This document shows positions 1 to 9,523 of a stretch of DNA of 38,537 nucleotides, one piece after another. This DNA comes from Bondarzewia mesenterica (taxonomy: Eukaryota; Basidiomycota; Agaricomycetes; Russulales; Bondarzewiaceae). Within the stretch, counting starts at the first letter, position 1; the number at the start of each line of letters is the position of its first letter. The translations under genes and the position numbers were made by a program. The notes below the pieces were generated by a model. It was given only the letters and a program-made list of their open reading frames with translations. It did no database searches and was not told where the DNA came from. The DNA is taken from the NCBI GenBank assembly GCA_004802705.1, contig SGPL01000326.1:1-38537 (forward strand), written 5' to 3'.

Positions 1-919
1 CATGGTCAGACTCGGTGCGACGCTCCGGTGCGTGGTCCGACTCGTGCGACGTGAGCGAGCCCGAGCTGCGCGACTGGGTTACGGGTTTAGAAGACAGAAA
101 AAAAAGCGATGACGGACGCGTCGGGGTGGCTCACTTGTTGTTGGTAGAACGACGCGATGGGCTGGCCGGGACCCGGTGTCGTCGGGACGCTGAATGTGGT
201 CATGTGACCCAGATCGTCGTCCACCTGTGTGCGCCGGTGCCAAGTCAGTCTGGTGGACCTTTCAGTTTGCCTGCAAGAATATACGCAAAAAAAATCGCGT
301 GTCCTGAATGTTAATGAACGCCCCCCTAGATCGCCGCATTGGCTTCCAGAAGCGAGTGATCCCATCTGTCGTTCGCTGACCCGTCGCGTTCTGCGAAGCC
401 GTACTACGAAGGATACGCGAACTCTTGACGGGGTGAAGAAACAGGAACTGGACAGCTCGCAGCCCACTGGATATTGAGCACCCGCACACGTTCGTCCGCC
501 GCTCTTCCACAGAAAACACCAGTAGCGCTCGCAACAAACTCCGACCCACGCGTCGCGTCCTCTCGCGCGACAACACATGCACAGAGACGAACCCGAGGCC
601 TGAAACGCACCTGTCCAAACCGCGAGATCGAAACGCTGCCCGCGCGGCGCTCGCGTCGCGCCCTTCGCTCCGCCAGCGCCGGCGATACAGAAACGGCCAG
701 CGACGACAGCGACTCTGCGTCCTGGTCCTTCAACAGCTCCAGCGCCTTCTCGCGCTGCGCGCGGCGCTCGCTTTCCGCCTCGAGCTTTTGGAATATCTGA
801 GCGATTGCGATCCGGGGGCGCCGCCGAGAGTGAGTCGCGTCGCTGTCAGGAGGTGACGATCATCGAGCTCGTGGGAGGATCGGACTTGCCTTTTCGAGAG
901 ACTCTGGATGCGACATCAT
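1..919 (-). CDS. Hypothetical Ser/Arg-rich protein, 5' part (runs off left edge)
   Basis: I do not recognise a named family. A clean 5' end is visible. Exon 1 (about 919-890) encodes MMSHPESLEK. A GC..AG intron (889-797) follows. Exon 2 (796-611) encodes 62 residues beginning IFQKLEAESERR, a helical charged stretch, then RRARRERRAGSVSISRFGQ, a basic patch with SxS sites that look phosphorylatable; it ends at a good GTGCGT donor. The 600-290 part is not resolved; one candidate piece reads YGFAERDGSANDRW before a stop. Coding signal returns in an exon ending at 135 (MTTFSVPTTPGPGQPIAS, then FYQQQ) and, after a GTGAGC..CCCAG intron, in an exon 73-1 rich in Ser, His and Glu (SRSSGSLTSHESDH). The product looks like a low-complexity, partly disordered protein. 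Upstream of 919 the frame stays open to 1156, so the start could be earlier. Exons are seen directly; the joining of the middle part is uncertain. Confidence 0.55.
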
Positions 920-1967
920 GGCAGCAGTTCCCGAGCGTTCCAACCTTCGAGTCTGTGGGACAGTGGGAAGTTGGGAGGAAGGAGAGAAGGGCGAGGGAAG
1001 GGAAGGACCAGGAGAAAGGTGAGGTGAAGGCTCAAGTACGCCAGAGGCGAGTTCTAAGGTCCCGCGAAAATGTCGGCTAGCGCTACTGGGCGTGAGAGGA
1101 TGGAAAATGCCATTCTTTCTTTCCAGAAGGCCCCACATATTCGAGCCAGTCAGCAAACTGGGGGGCCCAAGCGCGGCCCATCATGTACGTGCAGTCGCAG
1201 TTGCCGAATGTTTGCTGCAGCGGCAGCCACGCATCACAAACGCATCAAGTCTGCGGTACATATGCGCATGGTACCTGGGAACCAACATGTTACATAGGGT
1301 AACTCGACGTAGATGGGTCGCGAGAGTTCGAACCACAGCACGGTTTCTAGTATTGCGATCCGGTCTGCGTGGTTCGTTTGTTACCGATGCACCGGGCTCG
1401 AATTTTTCTCAGACAGAGCGTTCTGATGTTTTTTGAAGAGCAGTTCAGACCCTGTTTCGATTCGACTTGTTGCGGCAAATGCAGCCACACTTTTCGATGA
1501 AGAACGGCGGTCGGGGCTTACTACAAGGGGAAATGCGGCAGTGGCACGCGCGTGGATGTCTCACGTGGATCTCGCGTGGAATTATGCTGCCCCAATCGGT
1601 TGCCGTTGCCCTCCGTTGCCGGGAACGCGAAAGATGAAAAGTTCCGAGTCGGTGTTGCGAGGGCATACAATTGTGAGGTTCTTTATTTAGATGCATCCTG
1701 GATGATTTTGTCTACCTGCTTGGTGGTGGTTGTAGTTGTTGCGGCCCAGGCGAAGATTAAAAATTATGAATCGTGCATGAACCGGTCAACTAAGAAGGAA
1801 CGACCTCTACTACAAGAAGTACCTACATATCAATCTTGTATCAACCTCTCATCACATCAACGTCATTCACTGTCATCCAAGGCTCAAGTGCACAGAGTCT
1901 GTCGCGTCCGAGTCCCCCAGCTTGTGCCCGAGTCCAATCGAGAAAATCGGTATCGAGCCGAACCATC
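920..1967. other. Intergenic, no supported gene
   Basis: About 1 kb between the 5' ends of two divergent genes. Short open frames exist on both strands but none shows splice-consistent coding character or a familiar motif. It should contain the promoters of both flanking genes. No clear TATA box was seen. Confidence 0.5.
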
Positions 1968-2434
1968 ATGTCCTTCCTCTCCTCTCCACACCTCCCACCA
2001 CTCCTCTACACCCTCGCCCTCTCCTCCCTCTCCGTGCACCTCCTCTACACGCGCCGCGCAGCCTCGACCTCGCGCCACCAGCTCACCGCGCGCATCTCCG
2101 TGCTCGAAGACCTCTCCGCGCGGCTGCGCTCCGACGAGGGGATCAGCGNGTCGAGGTGAACAGGCTCCGGCGGCTCGCGAGGGAGGGCGGGGGCGCGAGG
2201 GACGGAGGGGAGAACATTGGCTGGATGGAAGTCGTTTTTGGACGCGACGAGAGCAAGCGGGAGGGCAGCGTGCGGACGACGAGCGAGGAGTGGGATCGGA
2301 GGGACTTGGAGGGCGGTGAGTGGTCCNTNANCGCTTCANCTTGAACGTCGAGTTTCTTGGTCATTNNCATCTTCTGACTTCGAATTCGGACGACTTGTTC
2401 AGTGCGACGAGAGATAGAGTCCTCGNAATCTTGA
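1968..2434 (+). CDS. Small single-pass membrane protein, conserved hypothetical (one base missing at an N)
   Basis: The start is ATG 1968, giving MSFLSSPHLPPLLYTLALSS, an N-terminal hydrophobic segment (about residues 9-27) followed by YTRRAA, so a signal-anchor with positive flank is likely. A helical charged region follows (ARISVLEDLSARLRSDEG). At N2149 the frame moves by one base, after which VEVNRLRRLAREGGG and then GWMEVVFGRDESKREGSV continue in a single frame. Exon 1 ends at 2315 before GTGAGT. The acceptor is at 2401-2402, and exon 2 (2403-2434) gives VRREIES and a TGA stop. The layout (short N-terminal helix, coiled region, GW-EV-G motif, RRDLE-x-REI end) resembles a small conserved Agaricomycete protein of unknown function that I recall only loosely. 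The frameshift coincides with an N and is best read as a base-call gap, not a mutation. Confidence 0.7.
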
Positions 2435-2821
2435 CCACNGCTNTCGGCGCGTTCGGACGCTCCAGGTAACGGTAACGTTTTGTGCAGACCTANTTTGATT
2501 CCAAGGTGANCATATGTACTGCAAGGCATGTACTTAATCCGCCTGCTCTCTTATNGTTTTTTNTTTTCATCCCAAGATGACTGTATACTTACNACTCNAG
2601 TNCAGCAGGCGCTTTATTTATATTCGTAGTCCATCAGATCGTCGAGTTGTCCAGCAAGCAATCGCTACATTGAAACTACCGCCTTTTTTTTTTNTTGGCC
2701 ATCAGCGATATTGATTGTGCATGATACATAGCAAAGCGTAGGTAGGTCGTTTGTTGGAAGGTGTCAAGGCCTATGGCGAGAAGCTATCCGAATCGTGATC
2801 GCAAAACTTTTCTCGATACGA
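2435..2821. other. Intergenic, N-containing low-quality stretch
   Basis: This is the 3' flank of the small membrane protein gene. It contains eight or so N positions and two poly-T tracts. The end (2763-2795) reads VKAYGEKLSES in one frame, which might be a further scrap of coding sequence. Nothing else is supported. Confidence 0.4.
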
Positions 2822-3201
2822 ACTAACGACGACGGCTCTGTCCTCTGTCACCTACCAAGCATCTTCCGCAGATGAAGTGGCTATCGCGCCTTCGGGCGCC
2901 GCTCTCGTGTTCGACATCCTGGAAATCTTCCCATTCACATCGGAGTCAAAGCGGACGGGAATGATCGTGCGAGATACTCAGTCGGGGGAGATCGCATTCA
3001 CGCAGAAAGGCGCTGGCGTCGTCAATCGTCATGGCCAAAATCGTCCAGCGGAGCGATTGGCTTGAGGAAGAGACGCCTGACATGGCGCGCGAAGGACTGC
3101 GTACGCTGGTCATGGCACGCCGACGGCTGACCGAGGCGGCGTATGCGGATTTCAAGCAGAGGCATCACGCTGCTAGCGTTCGTCTTGATGGTCCAAGTGA
3201 G
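2822..3201 (+). pseudogene. NEO1: Remnant of Neo1-class P4-ATPase (phospholipid flippase)
   Basis: The intact protein is a P4-type ATPase of endosome and Golgi membranes that moves aminophospholipids between leaflets. Only part of the nucleotide-binding domain is left. Readable blocks in order are [19 protein letters not shown] (family signature TYQASSPDEVAI), [42 protein letters not shown], and [20 protein letters not shown] followed by REGLRTLVMARRRLTEAAY. Lesions: a perfect 7-bp tandem duplication (CTCTGTC at 2836-2842 and 2843-2849); loss of some 25 residues between DEVAI and APSG; and 7 extra bases (3024-3030, CGTCA-AT-CGTCA) between GVV and VMAKIV. Homology stops near SEAM at about 3201, before a poly-T run. 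The catalytic DKTGT region and all membrane helices are absent. Family assignment is confident from the motifs; the functional copy must lie elsewhere. Confidence 0.85.
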
Positions 3202-4410
3202 GCGATGGTGCCTTTTTTTTCTCTCAATCGTATCTGTAAAAGAAATCATGGATGCCCCGGCTCGGTCATTTGCTATGGAACTGGCACCCAAATGATCTCC
3301 CGACGCAAATCTCGTCTTTTCTTCTTTTCTTTCCCGAACGCTGAGTGAATTGTCGACTCTTGTCGACTCCATGTCTATTTGACCCAATCGCTCAGTCATC
3401 TAATCAGATGTCATTAAAACGAGCACCTATCCGTCCTCTATTTTTTCTTTGCCGTCTCGATCCGTCGAAGTTTCGGTCTGTCGGTACTGTCGAGCCTTCT
3501 GCTTGAACATGGACTGGATAAATGCAGATAAACGCGCGGCGCTTGGAGGTCCTCGGGCATTATCCAAGCGGTGAGCATACAAAATCATTTGGGCGTAGAT
3601 AACAAGAAACGTGGAGGAAAGCCGGTAAGCAAGACAACGATGTACTGTGTAAGTACCGGAGGGAGTGTTTGGCGGTGAGGGTATCAAGCTTCATATATCA
3701 AGGACAATCTGGAGCCGGTTGCGATTCAGAATCGCAATTCGGCACCTACCACACTCTTCATACTCTTTATTAAAAACTTCTTTTCAGACGTCTTAGTTAT
3801 CCGATTCTTGTTCAAACCAACTGCAAATTTTCTTATGCTCTTGATATCTGGAATGCATAGGATCGTGAAAGAAGTGCCTGGGGAGACGATCCAGCTGACA
3901 TACATAATCCACTGCAGCAGAATCGCTCGTCGAGGCTCGCCGCTCGATTTGAACCGAGTTTCTCAAAGCTGCCGGTCGATTCAAGACGATTCTGGATGAT
4001 CCGAAGACGCTGAACCGTGCATCGAATCATCGCCCAAATCGCCTCTGAATCATCTACTGTGAGAACCCCTACTCGAAGGCTAGGAGAGATGTAGAAAAAC
4101 AACGTTGAGATGGGTATTTAGTGATTGTGGACAGAAGAGGATATGCATAGGTGCCAAGAAGAATCAAATCAAGACAAAATGGTAGGTCATCGTGAGCACA
4201 TCATTTGTCCGTGCAAAGCTGGGTGCATCGGCGTGCAATACAGTACAAGATCAGAATCCGCGGCGACGAAACATCTAACGATCCTGTTAGACGCATGGCA
4301 AAATGTTATGCAAATAAAGCTGAGAAACCCACCAGTCAAGGAGCAATGCGAGAGGCCCAATTTGCACGATCGAATGCAAGTCCGCTTCCCTGCCTGAAGA
4401 CGTCCCCAGA
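3202..4410. other. Gene-poor stretch with possible F-box-like scraps on the minus strand
   Basis: About 1.2 kb without a supported gene. On the minus strand 4040-3900 reads MIRCTVQRLRIIQNRLESTG then SFEKLGSNRAASLDERF, and overlapping frames give ILLQWIMYVSW. Such charged helices before an F-box are typical of Agaricomycete F-box proteins, so this may be the 5' debris of a relative of the gene at 4411-6165. Another minus-strand frame at 3687-3427 has a hydrophobic patch (RLSSTFLVIYAQMILYAHRL), but nothing confirms it as a gene. Confidence 0.25.
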
Positions 4411-6165
4411 TCAATTGAGAAGGTCCAACCACCCTTCTTCACAGTCCCACATCGACGACAACACCTCTCCATCCCAAATCACCCTAGTCAGGTTCAGCAG
4501 TGGACTCGAAGTGATCCCCGACCAAGCGCGGAACCCTTCGAGTTCAAGTTCCTCTATGGGCGTGCCCGCATCCCGTCGAGTCTCCAAAAGAAGTTGAAGG
4601 TCGATGAGTAGGCGAGCACCAAGTCGAATGCTTTTCCTGATCCCGTTCTGTATGATGAGCTTCTTGAGGTGAGGAAATAGGTAACGAGGGGCGCTCGCAT
4701 CGAGACCATCGATGTCGGCAGACGCTAGATGCAGATCATCTCCGAGTGTCGGCGTAGCTGCGTGAATAATCTCGATTGGAGGACGGGGGAACGGCTCGAA
4801 ACATTCATATTTAAGTCTGAGAGTCTCGGTCGATACGAGAGAATGAAACATCTCAAACCATCGTGACTGAGGAACATGTAGAGGTTCACGACCAGAAATT
4901 GCGATGTCATGAATGTCGATGTGGACGGTCAGAGTCTGCACATCCGATAAGGGGGACTGCTTCAAGAGTGAGCAGGCGAGCGAAAAGTGATCTGTACTCT
5001 CCACGTCCAGCTCACAGCCGGACGAAAAGCAAAAACGGGGGCGTGCGGAGAGGTCAAGGTTAATATATTCATGAGGATCGCTGACCAGCAAAACATCACG
5101 CCCAGGATCCGTCCAACCAGTGAACTGAACATACCGGGTTATGTAATCAGAGCTGCTCCAATGAGAATAAAGGAAGACCCAGAGGGATCGTAGCGGACCA
5201 GTTAACTTCTTCTGACCGCGCATACGACTGGCAAGAAGAGGAAGAAGTGCTTGGATCCGATGCGGGATGATGCGAGGAGAGATAATAAAGACGGCTAGAT
5301 TGGTAAGGGCGTCGTCGTGGGTGCAGCGGAGCAGAATTTCAGCGTCATCAACATCACGCGCATCTACAACTAAACTTTGAAGGCGCGGTAGAGAAATGAT
5401 AGGAAGCTGCCGTGGCCTGATAGGATGCTGTGGCACGGTTAGCTCCAGCGAGCGCAGAGTGAGTATTTCCAACTGGGAACAGCATTCCAGGATGGGGATT
5501 AGGATATAGATATCAGTGGTGTGAATTTCTAGAGACTTGAGCGTGCGCAGGACCAAGAGTTCAGATGAAATGAGGACATCGGGACCTATTCTCAGATCTG
5601 TGAGTCGAGGCGCGTCGCCATCAAAGATCAAATTTGGCAGAACCAATTTTTGACCACCATATGACACGTAGTTGTTTATGGAGAAGGAATTGAGCACCGG
5701 TGCCGGTGCGCTCAGACTTTGGAACGCAAAGGGACGTTGGTCGTCTTGTGAAATAGTGAGGTCCGCGATGCGAGCAATGTTCGACACAACTATGTCATGG
5801 GGGAAACTCGACAGCATGCTTAAATTGACAGTCAAAGGACCTGATGAGGAGCGCTCGACAAAAAGCTTTGCCCATGGGGGACTGAGGACGACCGATATGT
5901 AGGACCACATCTTGGGGTAGTTCAAGCAGACCCGTCGCCAACTCCGGCAGACGAAGGTCAGGCGAACCCAAGAGGGACAACGCTTTTGGTGCCAGTTGGA
6001 GAATGGACCAAGAAACATCTTGGTCTGCAAGAAAATGGCCTCCAAGATCTCGTTCGGACAACGAGAGATAGGCTGCCTATCATTGTGGGATGCGCGCGAA
6101 TCCAGATCGGCCGCTTCATCAATAGCATCGTTGGTGTCGTTGAGACCTTTTGGATTCGTTGAGAG
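4411..6165 (-). CDS. F-box protein with C-terminal leucine-rich repeat-like region
   Basis: One long uninterrupted minus-strand frame ends at a stop at 4411. The F-box is recognisable near the N terminus: ISRCPNEILEAIFLQ (about 6069-6025), then FVCRSWRRVCLNYPKMWSYI, the classic LPxEIL...VCrxWr..a...p.LW layout. The rest, about 480 residues, has loosely spaced leucine and isoleucine repeats (TDLRIGP, LEILTLRSLELTV, LPRLQSLVVDARD, ELELEGF) as in F-box/LRR adaptors that carry substrates to an SCF ubiquitin ligase. The true start is unclear: the frame stays open upstream to a stop at 6168-6166 without an ATG. That TAG can serve as an acceptor (GGGGTAG then CTCTCAACG), so a short 5' exon around 6200-6300 is likely. 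No internal intron is needed. The family call is confident; substrate and pathway are unknown. Confidence 0.75.
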   Translation of the reverse strand, partial: LSTNPKGLNDTNDAIDEAADLDSRASHNDRQPISRCPNEILEAIFLQTKMFLGPFSNWHQKRCPSWVRLTFVCRSWRRVCLNYPKMWSYISVVLSPPWAKLFVERSSSGPLTVNLSMLSSFPHDIVVSNIARIADLTISQDDQRPFAFQSLSAPAPVLNSFSINNYVSYGGQKLVLPNLIFDGDAPRLTDLRIGPDVLISSELLVLRTLKSLEIHTTDIYILIPILECCSQLEILTLRSLELTVPQHPIRPRQLPIISLPRLQSLVVDARDVDDAEILLRCTHDDALTNLAVFIISPRIIPHRIQALLPLLASRMRGQKKLTGPLRSLWVFLYSHWSSSDYITRYVQFTGWTDPGRDVLLVSDPHEYINLDLSARPRFCFSSGCELDVESTDHFSLACSLLKQSPLSDVQTLTVHIDIHDIAISGREPLHVPQSRWFEMFHSLVSTETLRLKYECFEPFPRPPIEIIHAATPTLGDDLHLASADIDGLDASAPRYLFPHLKKLIIQNGIRKSIRLGARLLIDLQLLLETRRDAGTPIEELELEGFRAWSGITSSPLLNLTRVIWDGEVLSSMWDCEEGWLDLLN

Positions 6166-7088
6166 CTACCCCATGATCAATATTTTTAGGAAGAGATGTT
6201 TGCTGGGGGGAAATGATTGACCTACGTCAAGGAAATCTTTCTTTTCGGTCTGATTCCTGGGCAGTCAGGCGAAATACATCGTCAGTTACTTATACAACAG
6301 TCGATAAAAGATATGAGTTACATGATAGTCTTATGGAGATCCTATCGACTTGGGCTCCCCCTACGAATCTTCAAAGCTTCAGGCTTGAAAGCTTGAAGGA
6401 CAGTACTAGTCAAGTACTAGCAAAGAGCGAAAGCGGCAAACGTGAAGATCCGAGCATGACGCCGATACAGAACCAACACCACGCGCTAAGCGATCGATAA
6501 TCTCTCAACTCCGCGATTTCGAGTCCGACCGTCAGCACTGGATTCATGATCTTTTGCTTCCGAGCCTCTGTTGGTGAGCACTCTCTGCGCGCTTGCTCTT
6601 GTTCTCAGACGGCGTTCTCAAGCCCTGAAGTGTTCTTCAGCCGTCCGTCTTCTCTTTGGATTGACGTACTCGAATTAGTGTGCTATTTGTTAGTCCAAGA
6701 CTCCAAATACCGAGACGGAATTGCACATGGTGGATTGGGCTCAAACTTTGAGGACCAGTGTCAGCAAGTGGTCATGTTTTCCACCGATGGTCACAGCCCC
6801 TGAACTCTGTATACAGCCTAAGATGGAGCACAATAAACACGTATACTACTTTCAAGTTATTGCACTGACATTGGCATCTTTCAACGTGCCAAACAGCGCA
6901 GCTTTAGCAGACTGGGACACTAAAAGCTCGTCATCTTTCCTCACGCAATATAGGATAAGTATTGACACTCGTGAGAGTGGGGAGATGGTGAATGACAATA
7001 GATTGTGACAAGTTAAAAAAAACGAACTGCGAGGAACCTCAGAGGTCGATATTGTACTTGTCGCTGATGCAGTTTTCATCCCTCACGT
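6166..7088. other. Intergenic / possible 5' exon of the F-box gene
   Basis: About 920 bp. A plausible minus-strand donor (GAC then GTAGGT near 6220) would give the F-box gene a short first exon. A local AGTACTAGTCAAGTACTAG repeat lies at about 6402-6420. No other gene is supported, and 7000-7088 is the 3' flank of the decayed esterase. Confidence 0.4.
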
Positions 7089-8942
7089 TCACCCTGACAG
7101 CTGACCGTATAGGCTGTTCAAGAATTCACATCTCTGGAGCAACTTTTCCATCCCCACTGGCCCCTCACTGCTTTTCGCGTTGATTCTAGCCGGCCCAACA
7201 AAAGGACCCCGATGACATTGATAACAGCCTCCGGAGGCGCAACGGCACTGTGGTTCGCCAAGGCCGCATGCGGGTACCCAACCGGCCACGTCGCTGCTCC
7301 TGTCGGCGCTCCCGTCGCAGCACAGGCTGTCTAGTTTCCACTCATCTGGGCCGCGACCAGCGAATCAGATGAAGAAGCGTTGACAACGTCATTGAAGACG
7401 TAAGGGATGTCACTGAAATGAACGACGCCGTAGAAAGAAAATCCTGCCTCAGCCAATGGCACGGCAAACGACGTTTGGTTGAGCTCGTAGATCCATGCGT
7501 CAGCGCGGGAGAACTTCATGACGTTGAACGATGTGTAGATGGAGGGACAGGTGAAAGTAATGTCCCTTACTATCCTCGATGCTCTGTAGAACTGCGAGTT
7601 GACCTTGTCGTTTGGCATCACGTGGAAATCAAAGTCCGATGTTGGGTACAGTACAAGAATGTCGGCGATCGTTGAGTACTTGAGTCGTTGAGTCCGGGAT
7701 AACTAGTAGAGACGAAGGAAGCGACGGTGGACTCGTCCGCGATGGTCGTTGGCGTGAAGGTGGATTGGTCATCGGCATTCCAGCCAATAATGACGCCGAT
7801 ATCTTTTGAGAACTGACCGGTTTGGATGAAGGTTGCGTCACTGGTTAAGCCGTCAGCATCAAGATATCCTCCACATCGAAGTGCGTTAGAGAGGAAAAGG
7901 CTCACATTCCCCCCAATCCCAAAGGAGGGGCCGCAGTATGAAAACTGACAACGCGGCTTCAAGCAATGTCTCCATAGGTACATTCCGAAGGCATGCCAAG
8001 GTTTTTTTGGATCCGGGACCGCCATGCGTGCAGTTTGTTGAAGCGGCCACGGCAGCGAAGCCCAGCGCAGTGCTATTTCCAAGAATCGGAGCTGCTCCGC
8101 TCTGCATGATTGCACGGTTGAAGGGAGCTCCTTTCTGGCCACCATACGCCAACATTTGCAGCCCGACGGCCTCAGCACCGGAACTCTCGCCAAAGATAGT
8201 GATGTTGTCTGGGTCGCCTCCGAATACAGCGATATTGTCCTTGACCCATTGGATACCCAGTCTTTGGTCTTTGAGGCCAGAGTGAGGGAGTTTTCTTCGC
8301 GTAGGGCATCGGAGCTCGCAAATCCGAACACTGTAAAATATGTTAATGGTCGTTGAAGGTGGAATGATATATAATATACCAGTGAGGCGATAATTCATGG
8401 CAACATAAATAACTGGCACTTGATTGACCACAGCCTGCTGGACAATGCCCGTCGGGTCGTACGCCTGATCGTATATCTGTCCGATGGTGAATCCACCTTA
8501 ACACGAAAACCATTAGTAAAATATTCACATTACTGCCCGATATGAAAGGACTCTACCTCCATGGATCCAGATCATCACAGGCAATCTATCTGTCGACATA
8601 GTATTGGCAGGTCGAGCAACCCTCAGATTCAAACATGTTTGTCACGTTTGAGAAGAGAGTAAGACCGGTACTGGAACTACCGGCTGAGGGCATGCTGCAC
8701 CCGGTGCTGTAGCATTGATCGAAGCATTCAAAGGAGGCACTATGGCTGCGACGGTCGAATCTTCTCTCGCCAGTCGGGGGAAGCGCAAAAGGAACGTTCT
8801 GAAAGTGCTCGACGCCATCAGCTGAGGTACCATGATAGGACACTCCTGTAGTGCTGTTAGTGACAAAGGGACCAGCATAACCAGCGGCGACGAAGGCGAA
8901 GACAGAAAAGAAAGATGATCCCTTCATCGTGGTCAAGAACAT
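7089..8942 (-). pseudogene. Secreted type-B carboxylesterase/lipase, multiply disabled
   Basis: Relatives are secreted alpha/beta-hydrolases that cleave carboxylic esters. The start at 8942 or 8927 (MKGSSFFSVFAFVAAGYAGP) encodes a signal peptide. The oxyanion hole (WIHGG then GFTIGQIYDQAYDP), the nucleophile elbow (FGESSGAEAV near 8195), GWNADDQSTF and the C-terminal MEKLLQRCEFLNSL are all recognisable, and intron borders are good (e.g. 8563-8510). The message cannot be read through. Frame breaks occur near 8740-8760 (two), about 8683, about 8636 (8-9 bases lost before CLNLRVARPA), about 8287 and about 7945. An 8-bp insertion sits at about 7672-7687, a TAG replaces an expected Trp at 7333-7331 (QMSGN-stop-TACAATGAPTG), and one G is lost from a G-run at 7207-7210. 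An intact gene would give about 550 residues. The neighbouring GEP4 is error-free, so real decay is the best reading, although homopolymer-length errors could explain two sites. Confidence 0.88.
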
Positions 8943-9523
8943 GTCGACAGCGAGAAGAAGACGGCGAGATCAACGAAATTAAATAGAGAGACATAGGTCA
9001 GGCCGACGGTCAGCATTCTTATATCGTCGAAGATGGCCCGTCAGGCTGGACACTAACTGAGTCAGTGAAACGCACAAGGCTGTATCGATTCCGTAACCGT
9101 ATTCCGGTCGACAAGCCATCACTGCCATCCTCTCGCTGCGGATGGCAAGCATGTGCTAAAGAGATTGTGGAGGACATAGCATGGTGACATGTGTCCAGTG
9201 GAACCATCAATGGGTTCTCAGTTGAGTACAGCAACACTTGTGACTCAAACATGCTTCATCTAGATGATTATTTCGGCATGCCAGTGGTTATGATGGTAGC
9301 ACCTTGAGTTGGACACTGGACATTACCTTGGGCATTGGAGTATCGTCATGGTTGCTCGTACCGGTGGTTCAATTTCATGGGACGGTTTACGCGCCTCGTG
9401 ATCTTCCATATTTCGAGGCAGTGTGCCCTTCAACGGCTACTCGAGAGGTTCAAAATGAGATAAATCAGTGATACTTATTCAACAGGCAAACAAGAGGAAC
9501 CAGGAGGAACCATCATGAATACA
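8943..9523. other. Intergenic between two minus-strand genes
   Basis: About 580 bp holding the upstream region of the carboxylesterase pseudogene and the 3' flank of GEP4. No open frame of interest. Confidence 0.5.
9019..9025 (-). promoter_or_regulatory. TATA-like box of the carboxylesterase pseudogene
   Basis: The minus strand reads GATATAAG about 80-95 bp upstream of the two candidate ATGs, a usual distance for a fungal core promoter. Position and motif only. Confidence 0.35.

Noticed and set aside
87..578. Continuous minus-strand frame of 163 codons as a complete gene
   Set aside because: Its first two thirds are without coding character; only the exon ending at 135 fits, and it joins to another exon at 73-1 by a good intron.
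1318..1345. TTCGAA loop resembling the T-arm of a tRNA
   Set aside because: GAGAGTTCGAACCACAG has no pairing stem on either strand, and no D-arm, anticodon arm or acceptor could be found around it.
2822..3201. The flippase blocks as an exon of a live gene continuing downstream
   Set aside because: Past 3201 there is no further family homology, and two frame-breaking insertions lie inside single exons.
4411..6045. Start of the F-box protein at TTG 6045
   Set aside because: The conserved F-box begins upstream (ISRCPNEILEAIF), and TTG starts are not used normally in fungal nuclear genes.
7089..8942. Reading the carboxylesterase as an intact gene with sequencing errors only
   Set aside because: Eight lesions, including an 8-bp insertion, an 8-9 base loss and a nonsense change, cannot all be homopolymer errors, and flanking genes are clean.
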